Shown here: piece after piece, positions 1 through 6,254 of the stretch
How the letters are laid out: every line of letters begins with the position of its first letter
How positions within the stretch are numbered: the first letter of the stretch is position 1
From: Spirochaetaceae bacterium
GTDB taxonomy: Bacteria > Spirochaetota > Spirochaetia > Treponematales > Breznakiellaceae
Length of the DNA: 8,968 nt
Assembly (NCBI GenBank): GCA_031290405.1
Contig: JAITNO010000041.1
Span: 1-8,968, forward strand
Direction: 5' to 3'
Program-made: the position numbers and the translations under genes
Notes under the pieces: model-generated
What the model was told of the DNA's origin: nothing
Databases searched by the model: none
Seen by the model: the letters and a program-made list of their open reading frames with translations, nothing else

Positions 1-60
1 TTGCCCCTTCGCAAGGTTAAGGCGTTGCTCAAGAGCTCTGTGGTTAAGCGGACGGCGTAG
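1..60 (+). CDS. C-terminal end of an Rpn-type (PD-(D/E)XK) protein, copy 1, partial
   Basis: Only the last 19 codons and the TAG stop (58-60) are inside the window; the 5' part lies beyond the left edge. The visible peptide LPLRKVKALLKSSVVKRTA matches the end of copy 2 (253-312) except for one residue (A for T), and 57 of 60 bases are identical. The tail follows the pattern of the C-terminus of the Rpn / PDDEXK-type transposase-nuclease family, where an 'ATGL....V..L' segment closes the protein. Whether this is the end of a full-length nuclease or another short tail gene cannot be told from the window. Confidence 0.6.
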   Translation: MPLRKVKALLKSSVVKRTA

Positions 61-117
61 GGCCTGGACCAACTGAACATTCTGTTTACGCAGATATACG
101 AGCCGTTCACCGAATTC

Positions 118-124
118 AAGGAGG
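118..124 (+). promoter_or_regulatory. Strong Shine-Dalgarno site of the 59-aa Rpn-tail gene
   Basis: AAGGAGG is complementary to the anti-SD end of 16S rRNA and lies 8 nt before the ATG at 133. It decides the start choice against the GTG at 127. The same bases also read in frame as Lys-Glu-Val, so the site could have arisen as an internal start inside a longer gene. Confidence 0.7.
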
Positions 125-132
125 TAGTGAAC

Positions 133-312
133 ATGAAAGACACGATCATTCTGGGCCCCATAGAGAAGGCCAAGATAAAGACAAAACTCGAAATTGCCCA
201 AAACTTTCTTGCCCTTGGCGACAGCCCGGAAAAAGTGGCGCAAGCCACCGGCTTGCCGCTTCGCAAGGTTAAGACGTTGCTCAAGAGCTCTGTGGTTAAG
301 CGGACGGCGTAA
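133..312 (+). CDS. Small 59-aa protein resembling the C-terminal domain of Rpn family nucleases/transposases
   Basis: The ATG at 133 is preferred over the in-frame GTG at 127 because a near-perfect ribosome binding site, AAGGAGG (118-124), ends 8 nt before it and only 2 nt before the GTG. The 59-residue protein contains EIAQNFLALGDSPEKVAQAT followed by GLPLRKVKTLL. This is the small helical, HTH-like tail found at the C-terminus of Rpn / PD-(D/E)XK transposase-nuclease proteins; the nuclease core is absent. In E. coli Rpn proteins the C-terminal part is known to be made separately from an internal start and to neutralise the nuclease, so a free-standing tail could act as an antitoxin-like regulator. 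Equally, it could be debris from a partial 3' duplication: the frame is open all the way back to the stop of copy 1 (61-132). Family resemblance is fairly secure; function is inference. Confidence 0.6.
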   Translation: MKDTIILGPIEKAKIKTKLEIAQNFLALGDSPEKVAQATGLPLRKVKTLLKSSVVKRTA

Positions 313-627
313 CCTCGCGCGGGAAAGGGGCGCCCGCCCTCTTCCTCCTCCGCTTGACGGGCGGCGGGGGGGGAGGTTGCTCTCTCCGTATGTCGGCATA
401 GGCGTCTCCCTCGTCCTCTTCATCGCCGGCAGCTTCTTCGGAAAGCCCACAAAAACCGAAACAATCAAAGCATTCTTCCCCTAAAGAGAGAGGAGGCGAG
501 GCGAGGCGCCGCCGCCAGACAACGCCCGCAGTCCAGGGAAAACGGCCCATTGCGAGGAGGTCCTGAGGGGCGGCCTCAGGCGCGGAGGGGGGTTCCCCCC
601 TCAGGGGGCCGCGGCACGAAAAAACGA
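313..627. other. Intergenic region without a convincing gene
   Basis: This 315-bp stretch is G/C-rich with purine and pyrimidine runs. One plus-strand frame ending at the TAA at 482-484 encodes a short hydrophobic stretch (YVGIGVSLVLFIAGSFFG, about 389-442) that resembles a membrane segment. It has no credible start or ribosome binding site, and its frame upstream runs through the Rpn tail out of register. At most it is a remnant. The right part (562-608) holds strong GC-rich inverted repeats, listed separately. Confidence 0.5.
562..608 (+). promoter_or_regulatory. Cluster of alternative GC-rich hairpins upstream of the activase gene
   Basis: Three inverted repeats share bases. CCTGAGG (562-568) can pair with CCTCAGG (574-580). 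GAGGGGGG (585-592) can pair with CCCCCCTC (595-602). Alternatively CCTGAGGGG (562-570) can pair with CCCCTCAGG (597-605), which excludes the other two. No T-run follows on either strand, so this is not a standard intrinsic terminator. It lies upstream of the predicted promoter, so it would not be part of the activase transcript from that promoter; it could end transcription from the left or simply be extragenic GC-rich sequence. Confidence 0.4.
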
Positions 628-656
628 TTGCAAGAAAGTTTTATTTTTGCTAATAT
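628..656 (+). promoter_or_regulatory. Sigma-70-type promoter of the activase-YmdB unit
   Basis: A -35-like TTGCAA (628-633) is separated by 17 bp from a -10-like TAATAT (651-656). The -10 is preceded by TGC, giving an extended -10 element. The surroundings (619-656) are locally AT-rich in GC-rich DNA. Each hexamer matches 4 of 6 consensus bases. A start of transcription about 7 nt after the -10 would fall at 662-665, at or next to the ATG at 665, implying little or no 5' leader. Confidence 0.5.
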
Positions 657-664
657 GTCCCCCT

Positions 665-3600
665 ATGAAACAATCACTGGGAATAAATATCGGCTCTACG
701 AGCCTTAAAATGGCAATACAGGAAAATGGACGGGTTTTGTGGAGCGCGGCGATCCCCCACGAGGGGGATTTTCCTTCCGCAATCAAGAAGCTGCTGGAAG
801 ACGGCAAGGCGCAGGAGGGCATCCCCGCCCTGGCCACGGGAAACGAGGGGCGTTTCATGTTCAACGTGACGGGCACGCTGGAGCCCCTCTGCGCGGAGGC
901 GGCTCTGCGCGCCTTGGGGCCGGCGGGGAAGGGCGTCGATGCGATCGTCAGCATGGGGGGGGAGGATCTTATCGTCTACCGGCTGGACGAGGCGGGGAAG
1001 ATCGTCAACAGCTTTTCGGGCAACAAGTGCGCTTCGGGCACGGGCGAGTTCCTTAAACAGCAGCTTGCCCGCATGGATATGACGCTTGCCGACGTGGACA
1101 AGGTGCCCGACACGGCGCGGGTCTACCCGCTGTCGACCCGTTGCTCGGTCTTTATGAAGAGCGACTGCACGCACCGTCTGAACAAGCGGGAGGCGACGAA
1201 GGACGACATCGTGCTGTCGCTTTCCGACGTGATGGCCGTCAAGGTCGTCGACTTCCTCAAGAGGGCGAAGGTTGCGCGGGGGCGCGTCGTCCTTACAGGC
1301 GGCATCACGCTGAACCGGCACATCATCCGCTTTATAAAGGACAAGGCGCCGCAGATTGAGTTTGTCATCCCCGACGTTGCGCCGGTGTTCGAGGCCTATG
1401 GCGCGGCGGTCCTCGCCGCCCGGTCGGGCAGTCCGCTTCCCGCGGCAAGCGCCCTCCTCAAGGCGCACGAGATCCGCTTCGGCGCGCTCGAGCCCCTCTC
1501 GAAGTGGCAAGACAAGGTGAAGTACTTTGAGAAGGCCGATTGCAAGGTCGGCGCGGGGCGGAAGTACATCCTCGGCGTGGACGGCGGCTCGACGACGACG
1601 AAGGCCTGCCTGGTGGACTTCGAGACCGACGAGGTTGCCGCCAGCCACTACGGGCGCACCCACGGCGATCCGGTAAAGGCCCTCAAGGAGTGCCTGCGGA
1701 TCATTGGGGACAAGGTTGCCGCCGATACGGGCGGCGCGGACATCGACATCGCGCTGGTGGCGACGACGGGCTCCTCAAGAGAGATACTCGGCGTCTACCT
1801 TGAAACGCCCGGCGTCTACAACGAGATCATCGCCCACTCGGTGGGCACGACCTACTTCGACAAGGAGGTCGAGACGATCTTTGAAATCGGCGGCCAGGAT
1901 GCGAAATACGTGCTCCTCAAAAACGGCGTCCCCATCGACTATGCGATGAACGAAGCCTGCTCCGCCGGAACGGGTTCGTTCCTCGAAGAGAGCGCGTCCG
2001 GCGATCTTTCGATAAAGAGCGCGCCGGAGATCGGCCCCATCGCCCTCGGCGCGGACGCTCCCTGCAAGTTCGGCGAGCATTGTTCGGCGTTCATCAACTC
2101 GGACATCCGCAAGGCGGTGCAGCAGGGGGCCACGAAAGAGAACATCACCGCCGGCATCATCGGCTCGATTGCGGCCAACTACTTAAACCGCGTCGTCGGC
2201 AACCGCACGATAGGCGGCAAGATCTTCCTGCAAGGCGGCGTCGCAAAGAACCCCGCCGTGCCGCTCGCCTTCGCCATGATGCTCGACAAGGAGATCCTCG
2301 TGCCGCCCGCTCCTGAGCTTACCGGCTGCTTCGGCGTGGCTCTCCTGGCCAAGCGCAAGTGCGCCGACGGCCTCCTGGCCGAAAAGCGCGTGGTTATCGC
2401 CGAGCTCCTCGGGCGGGAGATCGTCTACGAGCGGGTCTTCACCTGCGGCTCCTGCGAGAACCGCTGCCCCATCCAGGTCTTGCTCGTTGGCGGCAACCGC
2501 TATATGTTCGGCGGCCGCTGCAACAAGTACACGAATATGCGGAAGGCCGTCAAAGACGTGCCGGTGTTCGACTATGTTGAAAAGCGCCAGAAGCTGCTGT
2601 TTGAAGAGTATGCCGCGCCGAAGACTGAGGATGGGGAAACGCGTAAAAATGAGCGCGCCTTCACCGTCGGCATCCCGCGCGCGTTCAGCGTGCACACCCT
2701 CTATCCGCTCTACTCGTGGTTCTTCCACGAGCTCGGCGTCAAGACCTTTCTTTCGGAAGACGTGGCCCACAGCGGCGTCGCGCGCGCCGAATCGACCTAC
2801 TGCTTCCCCGCGGAAATCGCCCACGGGGCCGTGCAGGACTGCCTGGACAAAGGCGCCGACTACGTGCTGCTCCCCCACTTCCGCGATATGCCCAGCTACG
2901 AAAAAGACGTACACGCCAACTTCTGCCCCATCACGCAGGCGCTGCCCTACTATATCGAGAAAGCCTTCCCCGACGTTCCGAAGGACCGCTTCCTCCCCGT
3001 CGTCGTAAGCTTCAAGTTCGGCAAGGAAAAGGCTCTGGAACATTTCAAGGCGATGACAAAGCGACTGGACATCGGCGAGGAGGAAACGCAAGAGGCGTTC
3101 AACATCGCGCTGACCAAGCAGAACGAGTTTTTCGCCGCCTGCCAGAAGCTGGGACAGGAGGCCCTCCGCGAGGCGCGGGCCGCCGCGCGCCCCGTTATAG
3201 CCATACTCGGGCGGCCCTACAATGCGTTCACCGCCGAGGCGAACATGGGCATCCCGCGCAAGTTTACCACGCGGGGCTTTTCCATCGTCCCCTTCGACAT
3301 ACTCCCCTTCCAGAACGAGCCGATCTTCTCGAATATGTATTGGTATTACGGGCAGCAGGACGTCAAGGCGGCGAACTTCCTTAAAAACGAAGACAACATC
3401 TACGTTACCTACATCACGAACTTTTCCTGCGCGCCGGACAGCTTCATCCTTCACTACCTTAAGTGGGCCATGGGGCAAAAGCCCTTCCTCGTGCTGGAGC
3501 TGGACAGCCACAGCGCCGACGCCGGCGTCGACACGCGCGTGGAAGCCTTCCTCGACATCATCGACGGCTACCGCGCCAAGGAAGCCGAGAGAGAGGCCGT

Positions 3601-4954
3601 GCGCTACGACAACGGCTGGCGCTTCAACCAGGGCGATCTATCCGTGCGGAACGCCAAGACCGGCGAGCGCCTGGACGTGCGGGGCAACAAGCGCGTCAAG
3701 ATACTCCTCTCCAACATGGGGGCCATCTCCAGCGAATACATGGGAGCCACCATCCGCGGCCTCGGCATAAACGCCTGCGCCCTGCCCGTGTCGACGGCAA
3801 GAACCGTGCAGATAGCCCGCGCCCACGCCAGCGGCAAAGAGTGCGTCCCCAGCCACCTCGTGCTCGGCAGCGCCCTCGAATTCCTCGACAGCCCCGGCTA
3901 CCGCAAAGACGAACTCTACCTCCTCTTCGTGCCCATAACCACCGGGCCCTGCCGCACGGGGCAATACTTCGTCTTCTATGAGAACCTCTTCCGCGACCTC
4001 CGCATCGAGAACGTCGTCGTCTTCACCCTGTCGGCGGACAACTCCTACACGGAACTCGGCGCCAACTTCGGCAAGGAAATGTGGAAAGGCCTCGTCCTCT
4101 CCGACTACCTCAAGGACGTTCAGTGTTCCCTCAAAGCCCTCGCCGCCGACCCCAAGAGCGCGCAGGCCGACTTTGAAAAGAGCTGGCGTGCCCTAATGAA
4201 CATCGTCGAACACAAACCCAAAGACGTATGGAAAGGGCTCAAGCGCGTCGCCGCCGCCGTCAAGAAGATCCCCCTCAAGCGGCGCATGGAGGACTGCCCC
4301 CGCGTCCTCATCGTCGGTGAAATCTACGTCCGCCGCGACGACTTCGCCGTCGGCGAACTCACCGACCTCTTGAGCGAGCGGGGCATCGTCGTCAAAGTCG
4401 CCGGCATCTCCGAGTGGATACACTACCTCGACTTCGTTCGAGAATACGCGCTGGAAAAACTCATCAAGCTGAAGCAGCCAGGCAAGAGGCGCGAGCTGTT
4501 AAAACTCCGCCTGGAGGAGTGGTGGAAACACAGCGTCGAGAGGAAGACCCTCTCCATCCTCGGTTCCACCGGCCTCGTGCCGGAGACCCCCCACAACATA
4601 CGCGACATCATGAAGTACACGCAGGAGCACTTCCTCAACCTCGAGCTGAACTCCGAGATCGCCGTCTCCTCAGGCTCCGCCGCCGCGGCCATGGACAACG
4701 GCTATTCGGGCATCGTGAACATATCGCCCTTCGCCTGCCTCATCGGGCGGGTCATCGAGGGCATCTTCACCCCCTGGGCGCGCGAGCGGAACTATCCCAT
4801 CCTCTCCGTCGAGGTCGACGGCAATCTGCTGCCGCCGAACATCATCAACAAGCTCAACATCTTCATCGTCAACGTGCTGCGCTTCCAGGGCGGGAAGGGC
4901 GGACAGGGCGACATCGGCGCCCTCCTCGACGGCGACCGCGGCGCAGAGCGCTAG
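665..4954 (+). CDS. Fused 2-hydroxyacyl-CoA dehydratase activase-like protein (two BcrAD/BadFG ATPase domains, DUF2229, HgdB-like C-terminus)
   Basis: This 1429-residue cytoplasmic protein joins two ASKHA-fold activase domains to dehydratase-like modules. The known family couples ATP hydrolysis to electron transfer from a [4Fe-4S] cluster to 2-hydroxyacyl-CoA or benzoyl-CoA-type enzymes in anaerobes; the substrate here is unknown. Domain A (about 4-255) has INIGSTSLK (7-15), SMGGED (96-101) and cluster cysteines C122 (NKCASGTG) and C160. Domain B (about 300-560) has DGGSTTTK (306-313), IGGQD (408-412), C432 (EACSAGTG) and C473. A further cysteine set C594, C597, C601, C619 may bind another cluster. 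The DUF2229-like part begins near 667 and includes C922. The C-terminal part resembles HgdB-type dehydratase subunits, with C1060 (KECVPSH), C1096 (TGPCRTGQY) and C1358 (SPFACLIG). The ATG at 665 is chosen over the in-frame TTG at 647, which lies inside the promoter. No ribosome binding site is visible. Domain A has Asn8 where Asp is usual in active ATPase sites. Confidence 0.88.
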   Translation: MKQSLGINIGSTSLKMAIQENGRVLWSAAIPHEGDFPSAIKKLLEDGKAQEGIPALATGNEGRFMFNVTGTLEPLCAEAALRALGPAGKGVDAIVSMGGEDLIVYRLDEAGKIVNSFSGNKCASGTGEFLKQQLARMDMTLADVDKVPDTARVYPLSTRCSVFMKSDCTHRLNKREATKDDIVLSLSDVMAVKVVDFLKRAKVARGRVVLTGGITLNRHIIRFIKDKAPQIEFVIPDVAPVFEAYGAAVLAARSGSPLPAASALLKAHEIRFGALEPLSKWQDKVKYFEKADCKVGAGRKYILGVDGGSTTTKACLVDFETDEVAASHYGRTHGDPVKALKECLRIIGDKVAADTGGADIDIALVATTGSSREILGVYLETPGVYNEIIAHSVGTTYFDKEVETIFEIGGQDAKYVLLKNGVPIDYAMNEACSAGTGSFLEESASGDLSIKSAPEIGPIALGADAPCKFGEHCSAFINSDIRKAVQQGATKENITAGIIGSIAANYLNRVVGNRTIGGKIFLQGGVAKNPAVPLAFAMMLDKEILVPPAPELTGCFGVALLAKRKCADGLLAEKRVVIAELLGREIVYERVFTCGSCENRCPIQVLLVGGNRYMFGGRCNKYTNMRKAVKDVPVFDYVEKRQKLLFEEYAAPKTEDGETRKNERAFTVGIPRAFSVHTLYPLYSWFFHELGVKTFLSEDVAHSGVARAESTYCFPAEIAHGAVQDCLDKGADYVLLPHFRDMPSYEKDVHANFCPITQALPYYIEKAFPDVPKDRFLPVVVSFKFGKEKALEHFKAMTKRLDIGEEETQEAFNIALTKQNEFFAACQKLGQEALREARAAARPVIAILGRPYNAFTAEANMGIPRKFTTRGFSIVPFDILPFQNEPIFSNMYWYYGQQDVKAANFLKNEDNIYVTYITNFSCAPDSFILHYLKWAMGQKPFLVLELDSHSADAGVDTRVEAFLDIIDGYRAKEAEREAVRYDNGWRFNQGDLSVRNAKTGERLDVRGNKRVKILLSNMGAISSEYMGATIRGLGINACALPVSTARTVQIARAHASGKECVPSHLVLGSALEFLDSPGYRKDELYLLFVPITTGPCRTGQYFVFYENLFRDLRIENVVVFTLSADNSYTELGANFGKEMWKGLVLSDYLKDVQCSLKALAADPKSAQADFEKSWRALMNIVEHKPKDVWKGLKRVAAAVKKIPLKRRMEDCPRVLIVGEIYVRRDDFAVGELTDLLSERGIVVKVAGISEWIHYLDFVREYALEKLIKLKQPGKRRELLKLRLEEWWKHSVERKTLSILGSTGLVPETPHNIRDIMKYTQEHFLNLELNSEIAVSSGSAAAAMDNGYSGIVNISPFACLIGRVIEGIFTPWARERNYPILSVEVDGNLLPPNIINKLNIFIVNVLRFQGGKGGQGDIGALLDGDRGAER

Positions 4955-5767
4955 ATGAAGATCCTCTACGTCGCCGAGCTCGTCGGCAAAGCCGGCCTCT
5001 ACTGTTTTCGCACAAGCATCGACCAAGCAAAGCGCGCCACCGGCGCCGATTTCGTCATCGCCTGCGCCGACGGCGCGACGGGCGGCAACGGGCTGGGCCG
5101 CCAGCACGCCGCCTTCCTGCGGAAGCTCGGCGCCGACGTCCTTACCACCGGCGACTGCTGCTTCTATAAGAAAGACTTAACCGCCGACTTCGGCAAAATG
5201 CCCTACGTCCTCCGCCCCGAAAACTTGAGTCAAGAGGCCCCCGGCTTAGGCGCCCGCGTCTACAGGGCCGGCGACAAGAAGGTCGCCGTCGCCGTCCTCT
5301 TAGGGCAGAGCTTCTTCAACCGCCTCCACGCCGACAACCCCTGGGCGCGCCTGCCGCAACTCCTCGACCGCTTCGAGGCCGAGACGCCCAACATCGTCGT
5401 CGACTTCCACAGCGCCAGCACCGCCGAAAAGCGCACCCTCTTTGAAATCGCCCGCGGCAGAGCCTCCGCCGTCATAGGCTCGCACAGCCGCGTACAAACC
5501 GCCGACGCCGAAGTCCTCGACGGCGGAACCGCCGTCATCACCGACGCCGGCAGAACCGGCAGCATCGACTCCGTGGGCGGCTGCAAGATCCAGACCCGCA
5601 TCGGCGAATACATAAGCGGCATCCCCGAATGGACAAGCGACGCCTGGGACAAACTCGAACTCCAGGGCGTCCTCATCACCCTCGACGACAACGGCAAAGC
5701 CCACAGCATCGAGCGCATCCGCATCCCCGTCCCCCCCGCCTCCCCGTCCTCCCCCGCCTCCAGCTAG
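4955..5767 (+). CDS. Divergent YmdB-family (TIGR00282) metallophosphoesterase with altered metal-binding residues
   Basis: This 270-residue cytoplasmic protein aligns along its length with YmdB-type metallophosphoesterases, which hydrolyse cyclic nucleotides (2',3'- or 3',5'-cAMP) using a di-iron centre. The fold signals are the N-terminal MKILYVAELVG, TGDCCFYKKDL (65-75), VVDFHSAST (148-156), GSHSRVQTAD (175-184) and AVITDAG. From memory of B. subtilis YmdB, the metal ligands are Asp8, Glu39, Asn40, Asn67, His68 and three later histidines. Here the corresponding residues are Glu8, Asp39, Gly40, Asp67 and Cys68; of the later histidines, H152 and H177 remain and the third is Arg179. Catalysis is therefore doubtful or the metal preference changed. 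The ATG directly follows the TAG of the activase gene, with no spacer and no clear ribosome binding site, which suggests translational coupling. The C-terminus is a Pro/Ser/Ala-rich tail. ymdB often sits beside the RNase Y gene; this context is different, so it may be a paralogue. Confidence 0.8.
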   Translation: MKILYVAELVGKAGLYCFRTSIDQAKRATGADFVIACADGATGGNGLGRQHAAFLRKLGADVLTTGDCCFYKKDLTADFGKMPYVLRPENLSQEAPGLGARVYRAGDKKVAVAVLLGQSFFNRLHADNPWARLPQLLDRFEAETPNIVVDFHSASTAEKRTLFEIARGRASAVIGSHSRVQTADAEVLDGGTAVITDAGRTGSIDSVGGCKIQTRIGEYISGIPEWTSDAWDKLELQGVLITLDDNGKAHSIERIRIPVPPASPSSPASS

Positions 5768-5780
5768 GGGCACCGCCCCT
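5766..5780 (+). terminator. Short GC hairpin after the YmdB-like gene, possible weak terminator
   Basis: AGGGGC (5766-5771) and GCCCCT (5775-5780) form a 6-bp stem with a 3-nt loop, overlapping the TAG stop of the preceding gene. There is no U-run after it, so intrinsic termination would be inefficient. Its position at the end of the plus-strand unit, ahead of the convergent repeat array, supports a role at the 3' end. Confidence 0.3.
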
Positions 5781-6254
5781 GCACCCCGCGCATGCAGCGC
5801 AGAGAGGGGATAAGCTGAGGGAAGAGTGATGACCGTGATGAGTGAGCGGGAAGGTATACCTTCCAGTCCAAGAGTTATAACTTCCAGGTTAAGAGTTATA
5901 ACTTCCAGTCCAAGAGTTATAACTCTTAGGCTAAGAGTTATAACTTCCAGTCCAAGAGTTATAACTCTCAGGTCAAAAGTTATAACTCTTAGGTCAAAAG
6001 TTATAACTCTTAGGTCAAAAGTTATAACTCTTAGGTCAAAAGTTATAACTCTTAGGCCAAGAGTTATAACTTCCAGGCCAAGAGTTATAACTTCCAGGCC
6101 AAGAGTTATAACTCTCAGGTCAAGAGTTATAACTTCCAGTCCAAGAGTTATAACTCTCAGGTCAAAAGTTATAACTCTTAGGTCAAAAGTTATAACTCTT
6201 AGGCCAAGAGGCATACCTTCCAGCGGGGGTCGGGGGGCGCAGCGCCGTAGGCCG
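5768..6254. other. Convergent intergenic region dominated by the repeat array
   Basis: Apart from the array, 5781-5848 shows no feature I can support. Positions 6229-6254 contain a G-run and a small perfect inverted repeat, GGCGC-A-GCGCC (6236-6246), just past the stop of the minus-strand peptidase gene. It could slow transcription arriving from the right but lacks a T-run. The region lies between the 3' ends of plus-strand and minus-strand gene groups, so promoters are not expected here. Confidence 0.6.
5851..6228. repeat. 21-bp palindromic minisatellite array, 18 units, between convergent genes
   Basis: Eighteen consecutive units keep an exact 21-bp register with no insertion or deletion: the first core is at 5853 and the last at 6210, 17 x 21 bp apart. 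The 16 inner units carry GTTATAAC within the palindrome AGTTATAACT, often widened to AAGAGTTATAACTCTT, followed by a 5-nt linker of the AGGYC or AGTCC type. The outermost units differ: GGTATACC at the left, inside a 16-bp palindrome (5849-5864), and GGCATACC at the right. The array is much richer in A/T than its GC-rich flanks. It is not a CRISPR array because the linkers hardly vary. Because the unit is a multiple of 3 and palindromic, both strands are open and both read Val-Ile-Thr repeatedly: RVITSSP or KVITLRS on plus, LRVITFD or LEVITLG on minus. A plus-strand frame with a GTG/ATG start at 5826/5829 and a modest GAGG upstream could be translated, but it would run into the antisense of the peptidase gene up to 6410. 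I treat it as non-coding. Confidence 0.92.

Larger units (their letters stand above)
1..312 (+). repeat. Tandem partial duplication of an Rpn-type gene tail (copies 1-60 and 253-312)
   Basis: Bases 1-60 and 253-312 align without gaps with 3 differences, including TAG versus TAA stop codons. Offset is 252 bp, a multiple of three. The two stop codons end the similarity: the sequences after 60 and after 312 are unrelated. The stretch 61-132 has no stop codon in the frame of copy 2, which fits duplication of about 250 bp from the 3' end of a longer gene placed directly after its stop. How far the repeat extends to the left cannot be seen. Confidence 0.75.

Noticed and set aside
194..484. Plus-strand 96-codon frame with a hydrophobic C-terminal stretch
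   Set aside because: It starts inside the Rpn-tail gene in another frame, lacks a ribosome binding site, and its first half is Arg-rich out-of-frame sequence. Only the last 40 codons look protein-like, which is too little for a call.
647..664. TTG at 647 as the activase start
   Set aside because: It lies within the predicted extended -10 element, has no ribosome binding site, and the family's N-terminus fits better from the ATG at 665.
2183..3511. Minus-strand 442-codon open frame, and the 329-codon frame at 674-1663
   Set aside because: Both are antisense shadows of the activase gene, whose plus-strand motifs are clear; long antisense frames are expected in GC-rich coding DNA.
5300..6214. 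Long minus-strand open frame of 304 codons spanning the array and the YmdB-like gene
   Set aside because: Its first third is the palindromic array read backwards, and the rest is antisense to a recognisable gene; the open frame follows from the 21-bp period and GC-rich codon bias.
5851..6228. CRISPR array
   Set aside because: The period is only 21 bp, the linkers are 5 nt and nearly constant, and no cas genes are nearby.
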